A stretch of 64,000 nucleotides of DNA from Paralithodes platypus (GCA_032716605.1 CM064571.1:10670405-10734404); one strand, 5' to 3'; positions 43,050 through 54,716 are shown, counted from the stretch's first letter. Numbers and translations: made by a program. The notes: generated from the sequence alone by a model not told the origin.

Positions 43050-44935
43050 CTAGTTGTCGTTGTATCCTAGCAACATGTCATCCACATCTTCCTCGTCTTC
43101 CTCGTCGTCCGCAGCTAGTTGAGCCGCACCATTCCTGTGGGCTTCGATGATGTTTTCATAGAAGGCTTTCTTGGAGACTGGCATAAAATCGAGGAGGTAT
43201 TCTAGGTCTTTATCCTTTCCGCCTCGGAGCTGTATGGGTGCTGTGTACTTGCGTGGGAGGGGTGGGGCACTCAGGTCGAATTTTCTCTTTGACCAGGGGT
43301 CTTTAAGTCCTCTCTGTTGTCGTACCTCTGTGATATTTTCACCATCATTCTTGTAGTCGGATTTCAACAGGTACCCCTCTCGGTAGTTCAGTCTAAACAT
43401 TAGCTTCCGGGCATTCTTGAAGGTGCTGCCAGAGGCCTTGCGTTTTGAGACGAGTCGTTCCATGATGCTGAAGTCGAGGAAATCATCCTGTCTCATCCTG
43501 ACGACAGGGTAGTTATTGGCGACAGCAGTGTGGATGGCGATGCAGTAGTCCTCAGGTGTGTAGTAGTTCTTGCCCTTCGTAATCTTCCTCTCAATAACTC
43601 CGAATGCCCTGTCGCAGTACATAAAACTGTGGCCAGATACCAGGTATACATGATCAATGTCTGTGAGGCGTGCAGAATGAAGTTCTCACAGGTAATACAG
43701 TACTAAATTAATATTTGTATTTTGTCCGGCGCAATTATCACTCACTATGATCAACTTAGTGAAATCTTCCTTCTCCATCTCGGCATCAACCCACTTCTTG
43801 ATGCAGCTGGCGATCTCGATGGAGCCACGCTTGGCCATGGTCTCATACCAGATGTACATGGTACTTGTGCTGGTTTTTAGATCGTGTATGCAGAAATTAT
43901 AAGTCCAAAGCTTCTTCTTATAATAAGCTGCTCCAGTACTGATGCGGGGTGTGGGTAAAATCTGCTGTAGGTCGACACAAATAGCTCTTGTTTCAGGGTC
44001 TCGATCAGTTCGTAAGGCCTTTAAGAAAGTCTGAGCTTCTGTTGCCTCCTTCAGGTGTGTTTTCCTCTCATTAGTCAGCGCTCCGACCTGGGCATCGTCG
44101 GTGGAATTGTTGATACGAGCCTCTAGACTATCACAGGTGGTGCATGTGTGCATGTGGGGGGTTCAAAGCTAATATTAAAGCATTTGGTAAAAACGTCACT
44201 GTAGTAATGGAATGTGCACTGCGGTTCACCATTATGTTCTTCACTCATCCACTCAAGGTATGCTTCGTATAGTTCCTTTATTGTGAGACTACTATCTAGG
44301 TACCTCCGGTCCGGAGCCTTTGCACGACTGTAGTGAATGGACATGGCGGGAAGTTTGCGGATGTGTTCCCTAACCCTTTCAGCTTCGATTCCTTTAATTT
44401 TGTTGGAAGGTTCATGACGGCCACGTCGGTCAAGAAGAGGGGTTGAGGTGTGTGTCAGATTGTTTATGGCATTCACAACCCGCTTGATGGACAACCCATG
44501 TATGGCCACGAAAGCTGCACGACACACCTTTGTTTTCACATTATTGTGGAGCACATAAAAACATCGGGAAAGGGTACGCCGACTCACTGCTTCTTTTGTT
44601 TTTTTCCTCTTCACTGGTAAGGTTTCAGATAGATTTTGGATGTAACTATTCTGCAAATTAAAGTCACCCATCTCCCAAAAAGCAGTGAAAATATCCTTTA
44701 TAACTTGGATGCCAAGTTTAGCGAAACATCCATCACGACAGGGATTTCCAATCTCCCGCTTCTTGGTAACTTTTTTCGTGGAACGGCTGACATACTCCTG
44801 GCCCAAGTTTCTCTTGTTCTTACACACACTTGCCTTCCAACCAGCAACATTCCTTGGACTTTTTCTACCTCTATCCTCATCAGGGATGTCTCCTGGTGCT
44901 GGTGGTGTACTCTCATCACTCTCAGTATCCGACAT
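43050..44935 (-). pseudogene. DUF7869-like putative DDE transposase (one stop, one frameshift)
   Basis: A single coding region of about 628 codons from ATG 44935 (MSDTESDESTPPAPGD). N-terminus: GWKASVCKNKRNLGQEYVS, a Cys motif (NPCRDGCFAKLG), FWEMGDFNLQNSYI; middle: RRTLSRCFYVLHN, RRGRHEPSNKIKG, MSIHYSRAKAPDRRYLDS. A six-C run near 44158 shifts the frame before a second Cys pair (TCTTCD). Next come ICVDLQQILPTPRI, IIVSDNCAGQN, a TGA at 43686, and VSGHSFMYCDRAFGVIE. The three acidic blocks (VDLQQ; SDNC; CDRAFGVIE) suggest an RNase H-like DDE/D enzyme. The family is known to me only as multi-copy, poorly described insect and crustacean proteins. TIRs not identified. Confidence 0.65.
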
Positions 44936-45109
44936 ATTGGCCTAAAACACTTAATAATGCACTGTATAAATCCCGAGTTATGGCTGCCGCCGCTAGAAAC
45001 TGTGACGCTCCTGCATAGTAGCCACGTGCGGGCATGCGCGAGGGTCGGCTGGCCAGCCGTTTAGAAACCGGCTGGCGGCAGCCGGCCGGCCGGCTTTTCC
45101 TTAGTATAT

Positions 45110-46897
45110 ATCCTACGACAATGTAACTAATGTCTGGGATATTCTTATGTTGTTTCACAGCTTGAAGCTGCCCTTATTCTTAACCAACGCATCTTAGTAT
45201 ATTTTATTCTCGATAGTTGATTGTTTCATTATGAATAAGATGTAAGTCTAGTGAGAGTGGGAGGAGACGAGCGGGAGAGAGACCGGCTGGGGGACGTTGC
45301 TTCGCGCGGGCGCGGAGAGACTAGCTTGGGACGAGCCTGATTGTTGCCAATTGATCGCAACATTAGGCTTAGTTTCAACTCACGCAAGGGGTAGACGATT
45401 TTGACCCGGCAACGGTGTTGAGTGTTGCCAAGCATGGGATGTATTTCGCATGCCTAGGGTGGGGTCCAGACAGATTCAAGACTCAGAGCTCACCTCACTG
45501 TCGTACCCTTCGGACCCCCCTTGATATCTATCCCTCTCAACCCCACTTAGAAACTTTCTCTCTTACTTTGTATACCTTCTTTCCACTACTTCACCAGTCT
45601 ATTTAATTACCCCATCCCCTTGATAGACCTTATATCTATCATTGTATTAACGACGAGCTCTCAGATAACTAGATAGGATTTTGGGCCTTATGCAGAGATA
45701 TAATTGTTAATGAGACCTAGGAAGCTTTTTTGGTGTCTCATATTTGGTGGTTTCATGCTTGCTAGTGTGTTCTTGTGGCAGGTGAGCAGGGGCTAGACCG
45801 GAGGGGAGGCTTTTTGTGATCCATTAAGTAAAGTCTGCTGGTGCGAGTCCTGTGGACCCGCACGACTTTACTAGGATACCCGTGGGAGTCTGGGGGCATT
45901 TTCTTGTCTGTGTGCCTGTGTGTCTAGTGTTGTGTTGTGTGAGGGCCCTTGCCTAGTCCACTCAGCACTGCGCTAGCACGTCTTGCATTTGTTTTAGGGT
46001 CGCCAGGAGAGAGTCAGATACTTGGGATCTGAGTCTCTCAAGAGAGCACCCTTTCAATTAGAGTAATTTGGCGCACAGACTTGGGAACGTCCCTAGGCTA
46101 GAGCAGGGGGCTCAGCCCGGGTATCCGAAACCTATATCCTTCCGGCTAGACCTCTGCCACCTGGCAGATTAACAGCTAGGGGTTTATTATTTCTGTATGC
46201 TTGTTATTGTGCCACAGTTTACCGTTTTTGTGAGCATTGTGAGTCAGGGTGTGGCTTAGAGACTCTGTCCGAGCAGGCTTGCCTGACTAAGAGTGAGAAG
46301 CACACCTGTATGTGGTTATGTTGCGAGTTGCTGCCTTTATTTAATTATACCTATGCCATTATACACTGTATGGCCTATCACTAGTATTTATTCCTGCTTA
46401 TGAGTTAAGAGTTCTCTAAATCCGTAACTTACTTTCTTTGCTAAGCATCAGATCCTACAGTAGCCGCATGCAGTTTAGAAACCTGCATTTTGTCTACCTG
46501 TACGATGTTTTGAGGACTGTTTGCTTTCACCTTCTTTCACGCAGGGGTGATTAGTTGTATTAATTAACGTAACGTTAAATGTACTTTCTTCTAGTTTGTT
46601 ATTAAATTGTTTCTGCAATTTAATTCCGTTATCTATCTTTTCCTTGAAGCTTTAAGTCAACTTAATTGTGTGATCTTTTATATAGCCTGCTTGACTATCA
46701 GCAGTCTATAGTGCGTGCACCCTGTAACCGAGTCATAGGATACCTTGTTGTCCAGGCAGGACTCTTGACGGTTTAGGGTGGTTTGTTGCCTGGGTTTATA
46801 GATAAGGGTGGGATCTAGCGTTTTCCGTTGTTGCTTGTTGCCGCATACCTAGTCCAATAGAAAGAGCCCAGTGTTTATATATCCCAGGACGTAACAA
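45110..46897 (+). repeat. LTR 'D', third member of the A/C LTR group (5' boundary uncertain)
   Basis: Ends GGACGTAACA at 46897, like LTRs A and C. It shares ordered blocks with them (GAGCGGGAGAGAG; GGGTCGCCAGGAGAG; TCTCAAGAGAGCACC; CTAGTCCAATAGAAAGAGCC). A strong hairpin, AGTAAAGTC...GTGCG...CGCAC...GACTTTACT, lies at about 45828-45873. No PBS follows, so it is a solo or orphan 3' LTR. The start could be TGTGACGCTCC at 45001. Confidence 0.6.
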
Positions 46898-47557
46898 AAC
46901 ACACTGATACCTCCCGCGTCCCTGCCCAGGCCGCCGCGGGCCGTGATTGGCTGAGAGCCCGGTAAACAAACCCTCCCATTGGTTGAGAGGAGCGCGGGAG
47001 AACTTAGCCCTCTTTGCTGCGGCGCCACGAGCCTGGGATTTTCAAAGGATTTTCGCCTTTCTGTTGCCTTGCAATAAAGTGAAATTTAGCATGTTCAGAA
47101 GTGAGGTAGAGGGGGCCAAGTGTGTTTACATCATAGAGGAAGCCTGAGTGAACCTGTTGGCGCTCTTAACTCCGATTTTTCAATATCGTCCCTTAGCCCC
47201 CTCTGCTGCGCGGGGCAGTTACAGTAAGATACAGTTCTAACTAATAATATCAAGGCCCTAGTAACCTCATAGCATTTCCAGCGTGCATACCTTGTCTCGT
47301 TAGCCCTTTCACCAAACAATTAAAACAAGGCAAGAAAAGAAAATAATCAGGAGCAATAACCATACTTTGAATATGAAGGTTAAGATCTACTGTACTGTAA
47401 AAAACAACTATATAAATATAAAATATAAGAGAAAATACTTCAAGAATTTACTATTAAAAAAATGTATGTGGCTGATAGAGAAGCAATGAGACTTCGCAAG
47501 CACCCTACGACAATATAAATATCGCAGCGCTTGAGTGATTAAGAACCACTCATCCCC
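46898..47557. other. GC-rich CCAAT-containing stretch then AT-rich sequence, no gene
   Basis: Two ATTGG boxes (about 46946 and 46979) sit in a CpG-rich segment, and AATAAA is at about 47074. The layout resembles the U3 region of LTR A but without a TATA box. No conserved frame. 47340-47555 is AT-rich and featureless. Confidence 0.4.
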
Positions 47558-47561
47558 TTAA

Positions 47562-48193
47562 CCCAGGAACTGCGGGAGACTCTTAAGAGTTCCCCCGGCG
47601 GACTGCGGGAAGACTCTTAAGAGTAAGGGAAAAAAAATCCATTTAAAACACCCCAAAAAAAAAAATTGTTTGTTTTGTTTTTATTTTTATTTTTTTGTTA
47701 TTTTTGTTTTGCCCCTGGGCCATGCCAAATAACACTCCTCCACCTCCCCTCCTTCCCCACTTTCCTCCCCTCCTTCAGTTATCACCTATTTTCCCTGTTA
47801 TTCCCTTATTCTGTGGTCTATTTTCGTGCTAACATTAGCGAGTTGGTAGCAGGGCGTTGTCATCACTGTTACCAAGCGTGGGAAAGAGCGAGAGAGAGAC
47901 TATTGCGTAACAGTGTCTCTCCAGACAAGGGGAGGGGAGGAGGGCAGGGAGGTTGCCTCAGCCATACATTATGTAACTCCCGGCCTGTATCGCCGATTTT
48001 GACCATCCAAACGCTGTTTCCACTTGTTTTATTGATGTAACAGGTTAATACCTTTATAATCAACCTATAGTAGGCGCATATGGATAAGTATTAATGCTAT
48101 TTATGGTAAAATAACGATGTTAGTGATGGAAAGAGCTCAAATACGTCAGCACAGGAGTGTGGTGTCTCATACCCCCCATGCGCACTTCTTAGG
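47562..48193 (+). mobile_element. TTAA MITE family 'B', copy 1
   Basis: 632 bp between TTAA 47558-47561 and 48194-48197. Starts CCCAGGAACTGCGGGAG and ends CTTCTTAGG. Two CTCTTAAGAG palindromes near the left end, then T-rich sequence and GCCCCTGGGCCATG. Homologous to 63304-63912 and to 1-660. No coding capacity. Confidence 0.8.
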
Positions 48194-48197
48194 TTAA

Positions 48198-49909
48198 GGA
48201 CAGGATGTAATCCGAATTCAAATGACGTTTCATGGATTATATGATTGGCTTTAAAAGAACAGACAACCAAATGGAGGTTGTTAAAAATCTAGTAATAAAA
48301 CAACGAAGACCCGGAACATCTGGAACAAGGAAGGATCAACGGGAACTCTGAACTGTTCCGAAACTGAGATTATAGGAATGGAGCTTTTCAATATGCTTTT
48401 TGAAACAGCCAATCATAACCAGTCAGGTAGGAAATTATCCAGAATAATGACGTTCCTGTTTGGTCCAAAAGGATGCCTTACCTTCCCATCAGTCTTAACT
48501 AAAAGGGATGGGTTTCCTTCCCATAGTTTTAACTGTTGGACCAAACTATACAATACTTAAGGCTAAGTCCATCAGAGAGGTTGCAATATTTATTATTGAT
48601 AATTACTATTGTAACAATTAAAAGTAACTGCAATAGATTAGAGTATATAAAGCAATTTTTTAAATAAATAATGATAAGGCAAGTGCAACCACCCTAAAGG
48701 AAACAAATATTGGTTTAATTCACATCACTGGGTTGGCCTTTGTCAAGAAAATCAGATGAGTTGAGTTGGATAAAATTGTGTCACAGGAAAGCTAAACTAT
48801 ATAAAGGCCTGTACAGTTGAACACAAAGCTGCAACACCCGGCGGATAGGACCAATGACGTTAGATCCATAATGACGTTAGAACCATAATGATGTTCAATG
48901 CCACAGTGGAGTCCCCATCTTCGCTAGTAATTGATTCCGCAGAAATCGCGCTAAGATCAAAACCGCCAAGATCGGGGCACTGTACTTGTGGGGAAAATTC
49001 TAATCGGTTCTGTGCTCTATCCAAAATTTGCCCTTTTTCCCGGTTTTTAACTATGAAAATATGTTTTTTTGTTAAAAAGTTAACTTTATGCATTGAAAAT
49101 ATAAAAAAGTAAAGTTCCCACCAACTTTTGACAATCCTGGCCTATGTGATATACCTCAGTTATCCCCCGGAACTCCGCCACTCCCATCAGACACAATAAA
49201 GGCCATAATAGTCTAAAGGTTACACTACTAGCGAGATACTAGTCACAAATTTCACAACAGGTGATGAATACAATGGCATTCTACTGGATGCCTGTGATTG
49301 GCTGATTTGCGATGAAATGTCAAGATGGTGCCCAAATGGTGGACTGCGATTGACTGGCCAGCATGTTTACGTCTCAGCTAGGCAGGAAAATGTGACGCGA
49401 AGATTAAAAGTTTGAAACAAGCGGAGTGCCTCAGATTTGTTAAGATTGAAAAATTTAAAGAAGAGTGAATCATTTACAGCTTCGATTGAATAATTTAACA
49501 CAAAGATGGAAATTGGGAATATTTGGGGTCTACAGCGAAGACTATGTTGAGAAGATAATTATGGACTCCACTGTAGACAAACATACAGTCGCGCAGCAAT
49601 CTAGTACATAACTACATCTTTGTAAACAACTGTACACACAGTGATTGAACCTCACCAAAACAATTACTAACTGGCATCCACTTCAAAAGGAGAAATATTA
49701 ATACTGCTTAAGGCAATAATCATTAACATTATAAAAGGACATTTAATCATTAACATACAACATTTAAGCATACAACAAATTTAGTTACTAAGTCTTCAAA
49801 AGCTTAAATTTCAATATTTAACATTTATGTATAAACTAAGTTTCAATTAAATATTATAGAACAAATTTAAACTAATCTTCAAATTCAATTATATAACAAT
49901 CCTTCAACA
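48198..49909. other. AT-rich sequence, no gene recognised
   Basis: Contains a small inverted pair (TTTGGTCCAA at about 48459 and TTGGACCAAA at about 48536). Composition changes abruptly from AT-rich to GC-rich at about 49920, marking the start of the LINE. Confidence 0.5.
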
Positions 49910-49919
49910 TTATATTCAT

Positions 49920-52900
49920 CTACTGATCGGTCCTGATGTGGCGGCGTCTACGCCGTGGGACCACCTCCCGGAGCTGCCAACCGCGGATGGCTGCCGACCC
50001 TCCACGGCCGGAGACAAGATCAATCGACCAGTGGAGGACAACCGGATGCCGGCCGCGGGGAGCAGTTTCGGGAGCCAAACCGTCACAACTATCCCCTGCC
50101 CCCTCCCTGGGGGCACGGGTCCTTGGAGCGGCTTCAGTCGCGCCGGGAATTTACACACCTCTCACACCACACACACACATCACACAGTTTTTCCTACACC
50201 GAGAAATGACTCTCCGGCTGTCATTTCTCGAAGACTTCTTCTAGCCGGAGACATTGAGAGCAACCCAGGACCCACGTACACATACATATGTCCAACTTGC
50301 TCAAAACCCATCACTTCGAGTCGCCACACTAAGGGTTCAGTTCTCTGCAATTCATGCAGGAACTGGACCCACTTCACCTGTACAACACGTGCCTCCCAGA
50401 AACACTACACGAACACCTGGACCTGTTCCTCATGCCCCTCCCTCTCCCAGTCAAATCCCTCACCTAAAACCCGTCCACCTCTCCTCCCCAACCCACCTAG
50501 CCTTCCCATATCATCCACTCCCCCCCTTAAAACCCGTCCACCTCTCCTCCCTAACCCACCTAACCTTCCCATACCATCCACATCCTCAACTCAACACACC
50601 ACACCCCATCCTAATCCATTCCAACCCCCATCTCCTGCTCCCCAATCCCCACCCCCACCTCACCCATCCCAACCTCCAGCCCCTCCCTCACCCCCACCCC
50701 ATCCTCGTGCAGCAGCACCCAACATACATCGTGCACATAACATTAACATTCTCCAATTGAACATAGATGGCATTAACACAAAGAAACACGAACTCTCACA
50801 CTTCATCAAACAACACAACATACACATTGCCATCTTACAAGAAACAAAACTCCGCACATCACAAAAAACACCCACATTTCACAATTGCACCACCATCAGA
50901 CACGACCGGGCTGTCGGCGGGGGCGGTGGACTCATCACCCTGGTACACAATGAAATATCATACATAGTAACCAGTGTACAAACCAAATCCCTCCTCCCCC
51001 CAAATGATAACACAACAGAAATACAATCAATTAATATACGCACTGGCAACAAATCCAACATAACCATCATAAACACATACATCCCTCCCCAAACATCCCC
51101 TACAGTACCAAATGAATACAGACCACACTTACAACACATCACAAACACCCCACACATCATCCTGGGTGGTGACTTCAACGCCAAGACGTCGGCCTGGTTT
51201 GTCGACAACCCCGACACAGACCGAGGGCTGGTACTACAAAACCAAACAGATAACCTCATCATCCTTAACGACATCCATCAACATACCCATATTCCTCACC
51301 AAGCCCTCTATAACCCATCATCTCCAGACATCACCTTTTGCTCCCCAGAACTCGCCCCCACAACATCCTGGAGGGTGGTCAGAACCTTAGGCTCTGACCA
51401 CCTCCCGATTATTATCACCACCAAAACCAGACTCACCCCAGCTAGCCACAAACACACATACACCAATTATAAAAGAGCTAACTGGGAAGCATTTACAAAT
51501 GAGACAGAACAACACTTCACAACTCTAAACAGTACACCCATCACTAACATCAACAATGCTGTACACATACTCAATAAAACTATCCAAAACGCTGACAAGA
51601 AACACATTCCAAGAGGTAACAGAAAAAGACACAACCCCAACTTCACACCAGAAATTCAAAACCTCATCAGACAACGCGACACACTGAAACACTCCCCAGC
51701 ACCCCACACACAAGACATCACACAACAAATTCAAGCACTCAACACCCAAACTAACAACAAAATACAAGAACAACAAAAACTAAATTGGAATAACTTCCTA
51801 CAAACACTTGATCACAAAACAAACCCCAAAAAACTCTACAAAACACTAAACAGCATCACACTTTCCAACAGCAACACAACACAATCACATGCTGCAATCA
51901 CAACAACAGACTCTACTCCTTCATGTAAACAACAAGCAAACACTCTCATCAATCACTTCTCACATGTCAGCCACCTAAAACCTCACAAAGACGACCGACG
52001 TGTCATCCGACGTAAGAGACAATTCCCCACAGACCCTGACTATACACCCTTCACCAATCACCAGACAAAGCATATCATCAACAATCTAAACCTCTCACCG
52101 CCTTGTGGCCTAGACAACATAAGCAACATACGCCTCAGACACCTGGGACCACAAGGCATACAAACACTCACTAACATATCAAACTACAGCTATTCACACA
52201 ACACAATACCAGACATTTGGAAGCATGGTATCATCATCACATTCCCCAAACCCAACAAAGACCCCACGCTACCCTCCTCGCACCGCCCCATCACACTCCT
52301 TTGCTCCCCCTCCAAAGTCATGGAACGCCTAGTATTACAACTAATTACACCCGACCTACCCCTAGCTCCAACACAACATGGCTTTAGGCCACTGCACTCC
52401 ACAAACACTCTTCTCACAGACCTTACACAAAGAGCTTTTGACGGCATCAACTCAGCTAGACCACCACACAGATCACTATTAGCCACACTCGACATTAGTA
52501 AAGCCTTCGATGCCATCCCCCGCCACAACCTAACAAACAAAATCTACAACACAAACATGCACAACAACACAAAAAGGTGGCTGGCCAACTTCCTAGCAGG
52601 CAGATGTGCACACGTATCTTTTGCCGGTCAGTCATCTAAAATCAGAAACTTTCCAAACGAAGTCCCACAAGGATCCGTCCTATCGCCCGCACTCTTCAAT
52701 CTGTACATGCACGATATAACTACACCCAATACTCCCCAAATAAACTTAGCCTCCTATGCAGATGACATAACACTCACATGCACACACCATGACCCAAGAA
52801 GAGCAACAGATCTCCTTCAACCCTATCTCAACACACTACATGGCTGGTGCACTACAAACAGACTTAATCTAGCCCCAGCCAAATCCACCGCAACCCTGCT

Positions 52901-53903
52901 CACAAGCTGGACAGGTGAACACGAATACATCCCTCAACTCACCATAAACAACACACCCCTAACACATACACACACACCCAAAATCCTAGGAGTAACATAT
53001 GATACTCATATGACATTCAAACAGCACACCACAAACATTAAAAAGAAACTGACACCCAGACTTAACGCCCTCAGGTCACTTGCTCACACAAAATTTGGAC
53101 ACAACAAAGAAACTACCACCACAGTATATAAACAATACATAAGATCAGTAATGGAATACGCAAGCCCAGCCTGGGCTTCTAACCTAGCTGAAACACATCA
53201 TAAGACCTTACAGACTATTCAAAACAAAGCCCTGAAGATCATTACAGGCTGCACAGCTACTGCACCCACAGATCATCTACATCAAGAAACCAAAATCCTC
53301 AAAGTCAAAGACCATCTGGACATGAGAGGCACTCAATTCCTGGCAGCAGCCTCCACGAACCAAGACCACCCACTAAACTACATGGCAACACACCCACAGA
53401 CACCAAGAAATATCAAAACAACACCCAGCACACAGTATCACACACAATTATTGTCCTCTCTCCCTCCCTGCCCACCCCGAACCAACTTCCAGAAGCACAT
53501 CCATACTCATATCTCTCGCCAATCCATCCACTCACTCACAGACAACACGCAGCTGCATGCACGACCTCCCGAAATCCATCCTTCCGAATCCTCCCTCCCT
53601 CGCGAGGACAGAGTCCACCTGGCCAGGCTGAGATGCGGACACCATCCAGCTCTCCTGAGCTATCAGAAGAGACTGGATGACTCCGTTATCGACGCCTGCC
53701 CGGGATGTAACACAGCACCCCATACCATTAAACACATCATAGAAGACTGCATTTCACACAACCACTTACGCCAACAACACACCCTACACTCAATGAGAGC
53801 TCTGTGGGAAAGCCCGATCGTGGCCATAATTGGCCTTCCTCAGGGACTCGGGGCTGTTCGGCCAGGCAGCTTAGGGAACAACAACAACAACAACAGCAAC
53901 AAC
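49920..53903 (+). mobile_element. APE-type LINE with 2A motif, apparently full length
   Basis: A sharp composition change at the 5' end, a long open frame, and a 3' (AAC)n tail (53878-53903). A candidate target duplication, TTATATTCAT (49910-49919) versus TTATTTTCAT (53904-53913, one mismatch), brackets the element. A full 5' region is suggested by the N-terminal domains. Clade not resolved: Jockey/CR1/I-group features. Confidence 0.8.
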
Positions 53904-53945
53904 TTATTTTCATTAAGCACTAAATTCATTAAAACATTAATATGA
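50046..53945 (+). CDS. LINE polyprotein: 2A motif, PHD finger, APE endonuclease, reverse transcriptase
   Basis: One uninterrupted frame. The first in-frame ATG is 50046 (about 1299 aa), and the frame is open upstream to 49920. Numbering from codon 49938: 2A-like LLLAGDIESNPGP at 100-112; C4HC3 PHD-type finger (CPTC...CNSC...HFTC...CSSC) at 117-165; Pro/Ser-rich linker with two near-identical PPLLPNPP blocks; APE endonuclease 270-495 with Asn275, Glu302 (LQETK), Asp412/Asn414 (GGDFNAK) and Asp487/His488 (GSDHLP). RT: GFRPLHSTNTLL, TLDISKAFDAIP, EVPQGSVLSPALFNLYMHDI, YADD 940-943, then LGVTYD. C-terminal CPGCNTAPH...H...C zinc motif. It nicks DNA and copies its RNA in situ. All catalytic residues seen are present. 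The last 14 codons lie in flanking DNA. Confidence 0.93.
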   Translation: MPAAGSSFGSQTVTTIPCPLPGGTGPWSGFSRAGNLHTSHTTHTHHTVFPTPRNDSPAVISRRLLLAGDIESNPGPTYTYICPTCSKPITSSRHTKGSVLCNSCRNWTHFTCTTRASQKHYTNTWTCSSCPSLSQSNPSPKTRPPLLPNPPSLPISSTPPLKTRPPLLPNPPNLPIPSTSSTQHTTPHPNPFQPPSPAPQSPPPPHPSQPPAPPSPPPHPRAAAPNIHRAHNINILQLNIDGINTKKHELSHFIKQHNIHIAILQETKLRTSQKTPTFHNCTTIRHDRAVGGGGGLITLVHNEISYIVTSVQTKSLLPPNDNTTEIQSINIRTGNKSNITIINTYIPPQTSPTVPNEYRPHLQHITNTPHIILGGDFNAKTSAWFVDNPDTDRGLVLQNQTDNLIILNDIHQHTHIPHQALYNPSSPDITFCSPELAPTTSWRVVRTLGSDHLPIIITTKTRLTPASHKHTYTNYKRANWEAFTNETEQHFTTLNSTPITNINNAVHILNKTIQNADKKHIPRGNRKRHNPNFTPEIQNLIRQRDTLKHSPAPHTQDITQQIQALNTQTNNKIQEQQKLNWNNFLQTLDHKTNPKKLYKTLNSITLSNSNTTQSHAAITTTDSTPSCKQQANTLINHFSHVSHLKPHKDDRRVIRRKRQFPTDPDYTPFTNHQTKHIINNLNLSPPCGLDNISNIRLRHLGPQGIQTLTNISNYSYSHNTIPDIWKHGIIITFPKPNKDPTLPSSHRPITLLCSPSKVMERLVLQLITPDLPLAPTQHGFRPLHSTNTLLTDLTQRAFDGINSARPPHRSLLATLDISKAFDAIPRHNLTNKIYNTNMHNNTKRWLANFLAGRCAHVSFAGQSSKIRNFPNEVPQGSVLSPALFNLYMHDITTPNTPQINLASYADDITLTCTHHDPRRATDLLQPYLNTLHGWCTTNRLNLAPAKSTATLLTSWTGEHEYIPQLTINNTPLTHTHTPKILGVTYDTHMTFKQHTTNIKKKLTPRLNALRSLAHTKFGHNKETTTTVYKQYIRSVMEYASPAWASNLAETHHKTLQTIQNKALKIITGCTATAPTDHLHQETKILKVKDHLDMRGTQFLAAASTNQDHPLNYMATHPQTPRNIKTTPSTQYHTQLLSSLPPCPPRTNFQKHIHTHISRQSIHSLTDNTQLHARPPEIHPSESSLPREDRVHLARLRCGHHPALLSYQKRLDDSVIDACPGCNTAPHTIKHIIEDCISHNHLRQQHTLHSMRALWESPIVAIIGLPQGLGAVRPGSLGNNNNNNSNNLFSLSTKFIKTLI
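50235..50273 (+). other. 2A-like ribosome-skipping site
   Basis: Codons for LLLAGDIESNPGP match the consensus D-(V/I)-E-x-N-P-G-P, in which the Gly-Pro bond is not formed and translation continues. It would release a leader of about 75 aa (from ATG 50046) from the PHD-EN-RT protein. Such sites are known in trypanosome and some invertebrate APE-type LINEs. Activity here is inferred from sequence only. Confidence 0.85.
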
Positions 53946-54113
53946 ATATTTTTCTACATTACTGGAATATAGTTAATTGAATATTTATAAGTGAGATGCC
54001 AAACATTACTACACAAATATACTAATGGTAACTAATGGTAAATTATATCTACTGGTAAACAATTCTACTATACACTGTTCCTTATAAGTAGGCCAAAATT
54101 CCTGAACATTAAC

Positions 54114-54716
54114 CTCTGTATCTCATAAACGACTGCAATAATCAAGCTAATAGTTCTACCATTTGGGAAGAGTCCGCCAGGAAGGAGGTGTGGAAAGTTA
54201 GACCATTTCCTCCATCCATTTAAGAGTCCTAGAGATTAGAACAATGGCCTCTATAACTCATAAACTACTAGAATAATCAAGCGGATAGTTCTACCATTTG
54301 GGAAGAGTCAGCCAGGAAGGAGGTGTGGAAATTAAAATAATATACATGAAAACGAACTCAAAAGTTACTGCTCAAATGAATATATAACGCTCATTAAAAT
54401 TTAAAACTATCCAAATGACAACACTAAAAATCTATACAGTATGTGGAAAAATGCAATTAAATTTATCGGAAATTAAACTTTGAAAACAACAAACTATAAT
54501 ATCAAAGTTAGACCATTTCCTCCATCCATTTACGAGTCAGAGAGGCTATGAATTATGTTTAGTGGCCGCAGTAGTGTCAAGAAGCAGTTTACGGTAACCT
54601 CTATAACTCACAAAAGACTAAAGTAATCAAGCTAATAGTTCTACCATTTGGGAAGAGTCAGCCAGGAAGGAGGTGTGGACAGTTGGACCATTGCCTCCAT
54701 CCATTTTTGAGTTATA
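54114..54716. repeat. Interspersed repeat (three copies, about 80-115 bp)
   Basis: CTCTATAACTCA...AATAATCAAGC...TAGTTCTACCATTTGGGAAGAG...CAGGAAGGAGGTGTGGA recurs at about 54114-54226, 54249-54331 and 54595-54716. A partial ACCATTTCCTCCATCCATTT copy is at about 54508. Non-coding. Confidence 0.8.
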
